This document shows positions 1-10,693 of a stretch of 64,000 nt of DNA, in pieces. The notes beneath the pieces are model-generated. The model was not told the origin of the DNA. It searched no databases and was given only the letters and a program-made list of their open reading frames with translations. Both the position numbers and the translations under genes were made by a program. Numbering within the stretch: the first letter of the stretch is position 1; every line of letters begins with the position of its first letter. This stretch comes from Bradyrhizobium yuanmingense (GTDB taxonomy: Bacteria; Pseudomonadota; Alphaproteobacteria; Rhizobiales; Xanthobacteraceae), in the NCBI RefSeq assembly GCF_900094575.1, contig NZ_FMAE01000001.1, forward strand, positions 62,001 through 126,000, written 5' to 3'.

Positions 1-834
1 GCGGCCGCAGCGGTTGCCGTGATGATCGCAGCGCTCGGCCTGCGCATGGCCGGCTCGACCGTGCAGACGCTGGTCGATCGCGCTCCCGAAGGCGCGCAGG
101 AGAAGGCCAAAGCGGCGATCCGCAGCGTGCCCGGCGTGATCGACGTCGAACGCTTGCGCGTGCGCATGGTCGGAGCGACCACGTTCATCGACACTATCGC
201 GAAGGTGCCGCGGACCTATCCGATCGACCGGGTCGAGGACATCAAGCGCAACGCGCAGGCCGCCGTCGCCAAGGCTTTCGGCGATGCCGACCTTACCTTC
301 GCCGCAGTGCCCGTCGCGCGCGACAACGAGACCGTGCGCGACCGCATCATGGTGATCGCGCGCAATTCCGCCCTCGCCGTCCACCACGTCACGGTGCACG
401 ATCTCGGCGTCAAGCTGATCGTCAGCATCGACCTCGAGGTCGATGCCAACATGCAGCTCGAGGCCGCGCACGACATCGCCAACACGCTGGAGCGCAACAT
501 CCAGGAGGAGTTCGGCGAGGACGTCGAGGTCGACGTTCACATCGAGCCGCTGGAACCGGAACTTCCGTTCGGGGTCGATGCCACGCCGGACCGGGTGCGG
601 ACCATCGCCGCCGCGCTGACGGAATATGCCGCCGGCAGCGAGATCCACGACATCCACAATGTGCGGGTCCGCAACACCGACGCCGGCGAGATCGTCAACT
701 TCCACTGCCGCGCAACACCGTCGATGAGCGTGATCAAGGTGCACGAGCATGTCGACGCGATCGAGCGTGCGTTGCGGCGCGCGTTCCCGAGCGTGAAGCG
801 CGTCATCAGCCACGCCGAGCCGCCGCGGGCGTGA
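1..834 (+). CDS. Cation diffusion facilitator family efflux transporter, C-terminal part (5' cut by window)
   Basis: The reading frame is open from base 1 and the start lies outside the window. About 277 residues are visible. Only the last part of a membrane domain is present (Ala-rich, then MMIAALGLRMAGSTVQTLVD), followed by a long soluble region. That region reads as three successive ferredoxin-like units of the type found as the cytoplasmic dimerisation domain of CDF pumps: residues about 35-100 (SVPGVIDVERLRVRMVG), about 105-190 (HHVTVHDLGVKLIVSIDLEV) and about 200-270 (IHDIHNVRVRN). CDF proteins export divalent metals such as Zn, Co, Ni, Fe or Mn from the cytoplasm in exchange for protons. 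The metal-binding helices lie upstream, so the substrate cannot be inferred. The family assignment is firm, the metal unknown. Confidence 0.85.
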   Translation, partial: AAAAVAVMIAALGLRMAGSTVQTLVDRAPEGAQEKAKAAIRSVPGVIDVERLRVRMVGATTFIDTIAKVPRTYPIDRVEDIKRNAQAAVAKAFGDADLTFAAVPVARDNETVRDRIMVIARNSALAVHHVTVHDLGVKLIVSIDLEVDANMQLEAAHDIANTLERNIQEEFGEDVEVDVHIEPLEPELPFGVDATPDRVRTIAAALTEYAAGSEIHDIHNVRVRNTDAGEIVNFHCRATPSMSVIKVHEHVDAIERALRRAFPSVKRVISHAEPPRA

Positions 835-1049
835 TGAAGAATGCGCGACGAGTCACACGTTCTCGTTTCGGACTCGTTGCACCCGTGCCTTTGCGGACGC
901 GCGACGCACAAACTGCGTGTTGGATAAGAATAATTTCGCGTTAACGATTCGTTGACTCTCGACAGCCCGCGAAAACTGGATTCAAATCGGTGTGATTCGG
1001 AAGTGACGTGGGGCTGCTTCCGGAACTCGTTTTTCAGGGGGCCGAAGGC

Positions 1050-3380
<2,331 letters not shown>

Positions 3381-3419
3381 AACCGCGAGCAACGATCGAG
3401 TCAGTTTCGATCTGGGATG

Positions 3420-3560
3420 CCCTTCTCCCCTTGTGGGAGAAGGTGGCGCGAAGCGCCGGATGAGGGGTGTCTATCCACGCCAATACTTTCGGGAGGAGAG
3501 ATACCCCTCACCCGTCTCGCCGCTACGCGGCGAGCCACCCTCTCCCACAAGGGGAGAGGG
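3420..3560. repeat. Long imperfect inverted repeat between convergent genes
   Basis: The left arm at 3420-3468 begins ccttctccccttgtgggaga and ends with tgaggggt. The right arm at 3503-3560 starts with acccctca and ends with the complementary sequence around tctcccacaaggggagaggg. Each arm also folds on itself (for example around gcgcgaagcgcc and cgccgctacgcggcg). Elements of this sequence type are common intergenic repeats in Rhizobiales genomes. Its position between two convergent genes suggests it may also act as a bidirectional transcription end, which is inference. Confidence 0.75.
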
Positions 3561-3606
3561 GAAGAAGAGCTCTCGGTTCACTCGGCTCAGCCAAAAGACC
3601 TTCCGC

Positions 3607-4500
3607 TTACGATTGCAGCGTCGGCGCGACTTCGCGCGCGACGTTGACCAGCGCTGCGATCAGCGGCGTCATGGGATCGCGCTGCGGGATCACCAGGCCG
3701 ATGCTGTAATTGACCTCGGGGTCGACGATCGGGATTGAGCGGACGGTGTCGGACAGGCCGAGTGTCTCGGCGAGCTTGGCCGGCATCACGCTGGCCCAGC
3801 GCCCGGTCTTGACGTGTGTGAACAGCACCAGCAGCGAGTTCGACGTCAACGTCGGCGTCGCCTCCGCGCCGACCGATCGCAACGCGCGGTCGATGATGCG
3901 ACGGTTCTGCATGTCGGGCGTCAAGAGGCACAGCGGCACTTGCCCGACCTCGGTCCAGGTCACCGTCTCGCGATCGCCGAACATCGCGTCCGGCGCGGTG
4001 AGCAGGCGATAGCTCTCGTTGTAGAGCGGGATGGTGCGCACCTTGCCGATCGGCTCGTTCTCGATATAGGTCAGCCCCGCATCGACCTCGAGATTTTCCA
4101 AGAGCCCCAGCACCTCGGACGAGGTGGTGGACTGGATGCGGAAGCGCACCTCCGGATGCTTGGCACGGAACGGCGTCGTCAGCGCGGCGACCATGCCGAG
4201 CACGGTCGGGACCGCCGCGATCCGGATCTCGCCGGAGAGCTGATGCTTCAGCCCGTTGATCTCGTCGCGCATCGCCCGGGCATCGCCCACGATCCGCCGC
4301 GCCCAGTCGAGCGCCCGCTCGCCTTCCGGCGTAAATCCCTGAAAGCGCGAGCCGCGCTGGACCAGCATCACGCCGAGAATTTCCTCGAGCTGCTTGAGCC
4401 CGGTCGACATCGTCGGTTGCGTCACACCGCAGGCCTCGGCCGCGCGTCCGAAATGCCGCTCCTTCGCCAGCGCCAGCAATAGTTCAAGCTTGTCGATCAA
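3607..4500 (-). CDS. LysR-family transcriptional regulator, probable regulator of the fds operon
   Basis: A 297-residue LysR-type protein of the usual family length. The N-terminal winged helix-turn-helix is at residues 1-60 (HFGRAAEACGVTQPTMSTGL, then LEEILGVMLVQRG), followed by the linker helix and a periplasmic-binding-protein-like effector domain (about 90-295). It is transcribed divergently from fdsG, with 225 bases between the two starts and palindromic sites in that gap. In Cupriavidus and other bacteria a LysR protein (FdsR) encoded in this position controls the soluble formate dehydrogenase operon, so the same role is inferred here. The effector, presumably formate or a related metabolite, cannot be read from sequence. 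Confidence 0.88.
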   Translation of the reverse strand: MIDKLELLLALAKERHFGRAAEACGVTQPTMSTGLKQLEEILGVMLVQRGSRFQGFTPEGERALDWARRIVGDARAMRDEINGLKHQLSGEIRIAAVPTVLGMVAALTTPFRAKHPEVRFRIQSTTSSEVLGLLENLEVDAGLTYIENEPIGKVRTIPLYNESYRLLTAPDAMFGDRETVTWTEVGQVPLCLLTPDMQNRRIIDRALRSVGAEATPTLTSNSLLVLFTHVKTGRWASVMPAKLAETLGLSDTVRSIPIVDPEVNYSIGLVIPQRDPMTPLIAALVNVAREVAPTLQS

Positions 4501-4605
4501 CCGGCCGTCCCCTCGGATTCCATCGTGGCACGCAAGCTAGCACGCCGGGCCTGCACCAACACGCAAAAACCCGCAGCCCACCCAACTTTCATGACCAATC
4601 CGTAT

Positions 4606-4644
4606 CGATCGATTGCGGTTGCAAATCGATCGGAATCCGCAATC
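4606..4644. promoter_or_regulatory. Candidate LysR operator in the LysR-fdsG intergenic region
   Basis: A perfect 9-bp inverted repeat, cgatcgatt at 4606-4614 and aatcgatcg at 4624-4632, is separated by 9 bases. A second, overlapping 8-bp repeat pairs gattgcgg at 4611-4618 with ccgcaatc at 4637-4644. Both lie about 80-120 bases upstream of the fdsG start and between divergent promoters, where LysR proteins usually bind. No clear sigma-70 hexamers were fixed. Binding is inferred from position and symmetry only. Confidence 0.5.
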
Positions 4645-4725
4645 GCAGCACGGGACAGCTTTATTGATCTGCGAATGATTCCAACTAGTTTGCGGCGAAG
4701 GAAACGCTCTGGTTGAGAACGAAGA

Positions 4726-5202
4726 ATGACAACGGTTTATGAGCCTTGGAACGAGACGCGCGGCGCAGAGATCATCGCCGAACATGCCAACCAGGAGGGA
4801 GCGACGCTGGTCATCCTGCATGCGCTTCAGGACGCATTTGGCTATGTGCCCGAAGCCGCGATTCCCATGGTGGCGAAAGCGCTCAATTTGTCGCGAGCCG
4901 AAGTCCATGGGGTGTTCACCTTCTATCATGATTTCCGCCACAAGCCCGCCGGCCGCCATGTGCTGAAGCTGTGCCGCGCCGAGGCATGCCAGGCTGCCGG
5001 CGGCGACGCGCTGGTTGCGCGGGCGGAGACGAAGCTCGGCGTGTCGCTCGGCAGCACGACGCCCGACGAGCGCGTCACGCTGGAGCCGATCTATTGCCTC
5101 GGCCTGTGCGCGACCGCGCCATCCGCCATGCTCGACGGCCGCCTGATCGGCCGGCTCGACCAGAAGCGCCTCGATGCGCTGGTTGCGGAGGCGCAGCGAT
5201 GA
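4726..5202 (+). CDS. fdsG: NAD-dependent formate dehydrogenase gamma subunit (2Fe-2S)
   Basis: A 158-residue protein of the NuoE/24-kDa type. It carries one [2Fe-2S] cluster that passes electrons in the soluble FdsABG enzyme. The helical N-terminal part (HALQDAFGYVPEAAIPMVA) and the thioredoxin-like domain are recognisable. The four cluster cysteines are in CRAEAC and, about 36 residues later, in YCLGLCATAPSAM. It is the first gene of the operon. The ATG at 4726 follows the purine-rich gagaacgaaga, and the stop overlaps the fdsB start by four bases (ATGA), so translation is probably coupled. Gene order GBA followed by fdhD and fdsD is that of the known molybdenum formate dehydrogenases of Cupriavidus and Rhodobacter. 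Confidence 0.95.
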   Translation: MTTVYEPWNETRGAEIIAEHANQEGATLVILHALQDAFGYVPEAAIPMVAKALNLSRAEVHGVFTFYHDFRHKPAGRHVLKLCRAEACQAAGGDALVARAETKLGVSLGSTTPDERVTLEPIYCLGLCATAPSAMLDGRLIGRLDQKRLDALVAEAQR

Positions 5203-6754
5203 GCATGCGTGTCTACGTCTCACGTGATGCTGGCGCGGTCGCCGTCGGCGCCGACGAGGTGGCGCAGGCGCTCGAGCGGGCCGCGGCCACGCGCGGTGTT
5301 GCAATCGAAATCGTCAGGACCGGCTCGCGCGGAATGTACTGGCTGGAGCCGCTGGTCGAGGTCGCAACGCCGCAGGGACGCATCGCCTTCGGCCCGGTGG
5401 CGGAAGCAGATGTGCCCTCCCTGCTCGACGCGCTCGCAAACAACACCCCGCATCTCTTGCGGTTAGGGGCCACCGACGAGATCCCTGGCTGAAGCGCCAA
5501 ACCCGCCTCACCTTCGCGCGCTGCGGCGTGATCGATCCGCGCTCGCTCGACGACTACCGTGCCCATGGCGGCTACAAGGGCCTCGCGCGGGCTCTCTCGC
5601 TTGGCTCGGATGCGATCCTCACCGAAGTCACCGCATCGGGCCTGCGCGGCCGCGGCGGCGCCGGCTTTCCGACCGGGATCAAGTGGAAGACCGTCGCGCA
5701 GGCCAAGGCCGACCGCAAGTTCATCGTCTGCAACGCCGACGAGGGCGACAGCGGCACCTTTGCCGACCGCATGATCATGGAAGGCGATCCCTTCCTGGTG
5801 ATCGAGGGCATGACCATCGCCGGCCTCACCGTCGGCGCGACCAAGGGCTACATCTACATCCGCAGCGAATATCCGCATGCGGTGGAAGCCATGAACGCCG
5901 CCATCGCGGCGGCCAGGCGCGGCGGCTATCTCGGCGACAAGATCGGCGGCTCCACCACCAGCTTCGATCTCGAAGTCCGCGTCGGCGCCGGCGCCTATGT
6001 CTGTGGCGAGGAGACCTCGCTGCTGGAAAGTCTCGAAGGCCGCCGCGGCATCGTGCGCGCAAAACCGCCGCTGCCGGCGCATCACGGCCTGTTCGGCAAG
6101 CCGACCGTGATCAACAACGTGCTGTCGTTCGCCGCGATCCCGTTCATCCTCGCCGAGGGCGCCAAGGCGTATGCCGATTTCGGCATGGGCCGCTCGCGCG
6201 GCACGATGCCGATCCAGCTCGCGGGCAACATCCGCTACGGTGGCCTGTTCGAGACCGCCTTCGGTGTGACGCTCGGCGAGCTCGTCGACGACATTGGCGG
6301 CGGCACCTTTACCGGCCGCCCGGTCCGCGCCGTGCAGGTCGGCGGGCCGTTAGGGGCCTATTTCCCCCGTGCGCTGTTCGACACGCCGTTCGATTATGAG
6401 GCCTTTGCCGCACGCGACGGATTGATCGGCCATGGCGGCATCGTCGTGTTCGACGACAGCGTCGACATGCGCAGGCAGGCGCGCTTCGCCATGGAGTTCT
6501 GTGCCGTCGAATCCTGCGGCAAGTGCACGCCGTGCCGGATCGGCTCGACCCGCGGCGTCGAGACCATCGAGAAGATTATGCGCGGCGAGCGCGTCAATGA
6601 AAACATCGCGCTGGTCGAGGACCTCTGCAACACCATGAAATTCGGCTCGCTCTGCGCACTCGGCGGCTTCACGCCCTACCCCGTGCTCAGCGCGTTGAAG
6701 CACTTCCGGGAGGATTTCGCATCCCTCGCGACCACGCTGCAGGCCGCGGAATAG
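5199..6754 (+). CDS. fdsB: NAD-dependent formate dehydrogenase beta subunit (FMN, NAD binding), interrupted by a frameshift
   Basis: The NuoF-type subunit binds FMN, NAD+ and a [4Fe-4S] cluster and reduces NAD+. The first part (5199-5485) starts at an ATG overlapping the fdsG stop and encodes a thioredoxin-like domain ending at DEIPG. The second part (5486-6754) continues in another frame with WLKRQTRLTFARCGVIDPRS and the diagnostic motifs GLRGRGGAGFPTG (NAD/FMN), CNADEGDSGTFADR, GAGAYVCGEETSLL and the cluster motif CGKCTPC plus a later Cys in FGSLCALGG. Restoring one base in the run at 5483-5485 would give about 518 residues, the normal length. No other lesion is visible. The break is either a sequence error or a recent inactivating mutation, which would abolish NAD-linked activity. 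Confidence 0.88.
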
Positions 6755-6764
6755 GAGAACGACG

Positions 6765-9638
6765 ATGTCTCTGATCGAAGAAATCGACTACGGCACGCCG
6801 CGCTCCAAATCCACGACGATGGTGACGCTCATCATCGACGGCAGAGAGGTCACGGTGCCCGAGGGCACCTCGATCATGCGCGCCGCGATGGACGCCGGCC
6901 ACCAGATCCCGAAGCTCTGCGCAACCGACATGGTCGACGCGTTCGGGTCCTGTCGACTCTGCCTCGTTGAGATCGAGGGTCGCGCCGGAACGCCGGCCTC
7001 CTGCACCACGCCAGTGATGAACGGTCTCGTCGTGCACACCCAGACCGAGCGACTCAAAAAGTTGCGCAAGGGCGTTATGGAGCTCTACATCTCCGACCAT
7101 CCGCTCGACTGCCTCACCTGCGGCGCCAACGGCGATTGCGAGTTACAGGACATGGCCGGCGCCGTCGGCCTGCGCGATGTGCGTTACGGCTATGAGGGCG
7201 AGAACCACGTCTTTGCCACGCGCCACGGCTGCGACAACGACCACTGGATGCCGAAAGACGAGTCCAATCCATACTTCACCTACGATCCCTCCAAGTGCAT
7301 CGTCTGCTCGCGCTGCGTCCGCGCCTGCGAGGAGGTGCAAGGCACCTTCGCGCTGACCATCTCCGGACGCGGCTTCGACAGTCGCGTCTCGCCGGGCATG
7401 AGCGAGAGTTTTTTGGGCTCCGAATGCGTCTCCTGCGGCGCCTGCGTGCAGGCCTGCCCGACCGCGACGCTGACCGAGAAGTCGGTGATCGAGATTGGCC
7501 AGCCCGAACATTCCGTGGTCACCACCTGCGCCTATTGCGGCGTCGGCTGTGCCTTCAAGGCGGAGATGCGCGGCGAAGAAGTCGTGCGCATGGTGCCCTA
7601 CAAGGACGGCAAGGCCAATCGCGGCCATTCCTGCGTCAAGGGCCGCTTCGCCTGGGGCTATACCAATCACAAGGAGCGCATCCTCAAGCCGATGATCCGC
7701 GAACGGATCGAGGATCCCTGGCGCGAAGTGTCCTGGGACGAGGCGTTCTCGTTTGCCGCCGCCAGGATGCGCGGTATCCAGAAGAAATACGGCCGCGACG
7801 CCATCGGCGGCATCACCTCGTCGCGCTGCACCAACGAAGAGACCTATCTGGTGCAGAAGCTGATCCGCGCCGGCTTCGGCAACAACAATGTCGATACCTG
7901 CGCCCGCGTCTGCCATTCGCCGACCGGCTATGGCCTGGCCACCACCTTCGGCACCTCCGCCGGCACGCAGGATTTCGACTCGGTCGAGGACACCGACGTC
8001 GTGGTCGTGATCGGCGCCAATCCGGCTTCCGCCCATCCGGTGTTCGCGTCCCGCTTGAAGAAGCGGCTGCGCCAGGGCGCCAAGCTGATCGTGATCGACC
8101 CGCGCCGCACCGAGATGGTGGAATCGCCGCATGTGAAGGCGCTGCACCTGCCCCTGATGCCCGGCACCAACGTCGCCGTCATGACCGCGCTGGCGCATGT
8201 CATTGTCACCGAAAGCCTCGTCAACGAAGCCTTCGTGCGCGAGCGCTGCGACTGGAGCGAGTTCGAGGAATGGGCCGCCTTCGTCGCCCAGCCGAAGAAC
8301 AGCCCCGAAGCCACCGCCATCCTCACCGGCGTCAATCCCAGGGATCTGCGCGAAGCCGCGCGGATCTATGCCACCGGCGGCAACGGAGCGATCTATTATG
8401 GCCTCGGCGTCACCGAGCACAGCCAGGGCTCGACCACCGTGATCGCGATCGCCAACCTCGCGATGGTCACAGGCAATATCGGCCGCCCCGGCGTCGGCGT
8501 GAACCCGCTGCGCGGCCAAAATAACGTTCAAGGCTCCTGCGACATGGGCTCGTTTCCGCACGAGCTGCCCGGCTACCGCCACATCTCCGGCGACGCGGTG
8601 CGCGACCAGTTCGAAGCGATGTGGAACGTCAAGCTCAACCCCGAGCCCGGCCTGCGCATTCCCAACATGTTCGACGCCGCGGTCGAAGGCACCTTCATGG
8701 GCATCTATGTTCAGGGCGAGGACATCCTGCAGTCCGATCCCAACACCAGCCACGTGGTCGCGGCGCTATCGGCGATGGAGTGCGTCATCGTCCACGACCT
8801 CTTCCTGAACGAGACCGCGAACTACGCCCACGTCTTTCTGCCCGGCTCGAGCTTCCTCGAGAAGGACGGCACCTTCACCAACGCCGAGCGCCGCATCCAG
8901 CGCGTCCGCAAGGTGATGACGCCGAAGAACGGCCTGGCCGACTGGGAGGTCACCATCGGCCTTGCCAAGGCGATGGGCTTCGACATGAAGTACAACCACC
9001 CGTCCGAGATCATGGACGAGATCGCGGCGCTGACGCCGACCTTCGCCGGCGTCTCCTATGCCAAGTTAGATGAGCTCGGTTCGGTGCAGTGGCCCTGCAA
9101 CGACAAGGCGCCCGAGGGCACGCCGGTGATGCATATCGACGGCTTCGTCCGCGGCAAGGGCAAGTTCGTCGTGACCGAATACGTCGCAACGGACGAGCGC
9201 ACCGGCCCGCGCTATCCGCTGCTGCTCACCACGGGCCGCATCCTCAGCCAGTACAATGTCGGCGCGCAGACGCGGCGCACAGAAAACGTGGTCTGGCATG
9301 CCGAGGACCGGCTAGAGATCCACCCGCATGATGCCGAGCAGCGCGGCGTGCGCGACGGCGACTGGGTGCGGCTGAAGAGCCGCGCCGGCGAGACCACGCT
9401 GCGCGCCGAGATCACCGACCGCGTCGCGCCCGGCGTCGTCTACACCACCTTCCATCATCCCGACACGCAGGCCAACGTCATCACGACCGACTATTCGGAC
9501 TGGGCGACCAACTGTCCCGAATACAAGGTCACGGCGGTGCAGGTCTCGCCCTCGAACGGCCCGTCCGACTGGCAAAAGGCCTATGATGCGCAGGCGCGCC
9601 AATCCCGCCGCATCGTGCCGGCCGAAGCCGCGGAGTAA
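6765..9638 (+). CDS. fdsA: NAD-dependent formate dehydrogenase alpha subunit (bis-MGD molybdenum catalytic subunit)
   Basis: A 957-residue catalytic subunit that oxidises formate to CO2 at a molybdenum bis-molybdopterin guanine dinucleotide centre. N-terminal NuoG-like part: [2Fe-2S] ligands C52, C63, C66 and C80; His112 with C116, C119 and C125 for a His-Cys [4Fe-4S] cluster; two further clusters from C178/C181/C184/C188 and C221/C224/C227/C231. The FdhF-like part has C255, C258, C262 and C290 for a proximal cluster and the molybdenum ligand Cys383 in DTCARVCHSPTGYG, followed by His384. The enzyme uses Cys rather than selenocysteine. The C-terminal cofactor-binding domain ends near 950 (YTTFHHPDTQANVITTDYSD). 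The start at 6765 has a good site, taggaga. It lies 10 bases after fdsB and just before fdhD. Confidence 0.97.
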   Translation: MSLIEEIDYGTPRSKSTTMVTLIIDGREVTVPEGTSIMRAAMDAGHQIPKLCATDMVDAFGSCRLCLVEIEGRAGTPASCTTPVMNGLVVHTQTERLKKLRKGVMELYISDHPLDCLTCGANGDCELQDMAGAVGLRDVRYGYEGENHVFATRHGCDNDHWMPKDESNPYFTYDPSKCIVCSRCVRACEEVQGTFALTISGRGFDSRVSPGMSESFLGSECVSCGACVQACPTATLTEKSVIEIGQPEHSVVTTCAYCGVGCAFKAEMRGEEVVRMVPYKDGKANRGHSCVKGRFAWGYTNHKERILKPMIRERIEDPWREVSWDEAFSFAAARMRGIQKKYGRDAIGGITSSRCTNEETYLVQKLIRAGFGNNNVDTCARVCHSPTGYGLATTFGTSAGTQDFDSVEDTDVVVVIGANPASAHPVFASRLKKRLRQGAKLIVIDPRRTEMVESPHVKALHLPLMPGTNVAVMTALAHVIVTESLVNEAFVRERCDWSEFEEWAAFVAQPKNSPEATAILTGVNPRDLREAARIYATGGNGAIYYGLGVTEHSQGSTTVIAIANLAMVTGNIGRPGVGVNPLRGQNNVQGSCDMGSFPHELPGYRHISGDAVRDQFEAMWNVKLNPEPGLRIPNMFDAAVEGTFMGIYVQGEDILQSDPNTSHVVAALSAMECVIVHDLFLNETANYAHVFLPGSSFLEKDGTFTNAERRIQRVRKVMTPKNGLADWEVTIGLAKAMGFDMKYNHPSEIMDEIAALTPTFAGVSYAKLDELGSVQWPCNDKAPEGTPVMHIDGFVRGKGKFVVTEYVATDERTGPRYPLLLTTGRILSQYNVGAQTRRTENVVWHAEDRLEIHPHDAEQRGVRDGDWVRLKSRAGETTLRAEITDRVAPGVVYTTFHHPDTQANVITTDYSDWATNCPEYKVTAVQVSPSNGPSDWQKAYDAQARQSRRIVPAEAAE

Positions 9639-9642
9639 GCGC

Positions 9643-10470
9643 ATGCACGTAGCGGTCCAGGCAATCGATCGCGACATTTGGCGCAACGGCGCGGCGTCGG
9701 AAGGAACGCGGTTCGTCCCGGAGGAGACGCCGTTGGCGCTGACCTATAATGGCGGCAGCTATGCCGTCATGATGGGAACGCCGCAGAACCTCGAGGATTT
9801 CGCGGTCGGTTTCAGCGTGAGCGAAGGCATCGTCAAGTCGGTCGACGACATCAAGTCGCTCGAAATGGTCCGCCTCGACGACGGCATCGAGCTGCGCATG
9901 TGGCTGGCATCGGAAGATGCCGCGCGCATCAACCAGCGCCGTCGCCACATTGCAGGTCCCACCGGCTGCGGCATCTGCGGCATCGAGTCCATTGCCGAAG
10001 CGGTGCGGCCCGCGGCGATCGTCCCGGACGGGCAGACCTTCACCCCCGAGCAAGTCATGGCGGCGATGCAGGCCATCGCGCCGCTGCAATCGATCAATCT
10101 GCAGACCCGCGCCGTTCACGCCGCCGCGTTCTGGTCCCCCACAAGCAACATCGTCGCGCTGCGCGAGGATGTCGGCCGCCACAACGCGCTCGACAAGCTC
10201 GCCGGCGCCCTGGCGCGCAGCCGCACGGACGCGCGGGGCGGCATGGTGCTGCTGACGAGCCGCGTCTCGGTCGAGATGGTACAGAAGACCGCCTCGATCG
10301 GCGCGCCGGTGATGGTCGCGGTTTCCGCCCCGACCGCGCTCGCGGTGCGCACGGCGGAAGCCGCCGGCATCACGCTGATCGCCATCGCCCGCCAGGACGG
10401 GTTCGAAGTGTTTTCGCATGGCGACCGGATCGTCACGCGCCATGCCACGGAGGTTGCCGATGTCGCCTGA
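9643..10470 (+). CDS. fdhD: Formate dehydrogenase accessory sulfurtransferase FdhD (FdsC)
   Basis: A 275-residue FdhD-family protein, called FdsC in fds operons. It binds the molybdenum cofactor and passes sulfur to it, giving the sulfido ligand needed for formate dehydrogenase activity. The conserved loop GPTGCGICGIES holds the paired cysteines. The segments NLEDFAVGFSVSEGIV and REDVGRHNALDKLAGAL are family hallmarks. The ATG at 9643 lies five bases after the fdsA stop with ggag upstream; longer upstream reading in this frame is only fdsA sequence. The 3' end overlaps fdsD by 11 bases. Confidence 0.95.
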   Translation: MHVAVQAIDRDIWRNGAASEGTRFVPEETPLALTYNGGSYAVMMGTPQNLEDFAVGFSVSEGIVKSVDDIKSLEMVRLDDGIELRMWLASEDAARINQRRRHIAGPTGCGICGIESIAEAVRPAAIVPDGQTFTPEQVMAAMQAIAPLQSINLQTRAVHAAAFWSPTSNIVALREDVGRHNALDKLAGALARSRTDARGGMVLLTSRVSVEMVQKTASIGAPVMVAVSAPTALAVRTAEAAGITLIAIARQDGFEVFSHGDRIVTRHATEVADVA

Positions 10471-10693
10471 CCGCCTGATCTACATGGCCAACCAGATCGG
10501 CAAGTTCTTTGGCAGCCAGGGCCCTGACAAGGCCGTGCCGGGCATTGCCGAGCACATCAAGAAGTTCTGGGATCCCCGCATGAAGCGCGCGATCTTCGCC
10601 CATCTCGATGCGGGCGGTGCGGGCCTGGAGCCCGACGTGCGCGAGGCCATCACCGCGCTGAAGAAGGCTATGACCCTTCCAGCAGCGCCCTGA
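10460..10693 (+). CDS. fdsD: Formate dehydrogenase delta subunit
   Basis: A 77-residue protein that starts inside the end of fdhD, in another frame (MSPDRLIYMANQIGKFF). The pattern MANQIGKFF, then HIKKFWDPRMK and a C-terminal helix with LEPDVREAI, is that of the small FdsD/delta subunit found last in fds operons. In Cupriavidus and Rhodobacter it is needed for assembly or stability of the active enzyme rather than for catalysis. Its last 26 bases overlap the 3' end of glnE on the other strand, leaving no room for a separate terminator for either gene. Confidence 0.9.
   Translation: MSPDRLIYMANQIGKFFGSQGPDKAVPGIAEHIKKFWDPRMKRAIFAHLDAGGAGLEPDVREAITALKKAMTLPAAP

Noticed and set aside
7143..8753. 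Long open frame on the minus strand opposite fdsA
   Set aside because: It lies wholly inside a strongly supported catalytic gene, has no family motif, and arises from the high GC of the third codon position.
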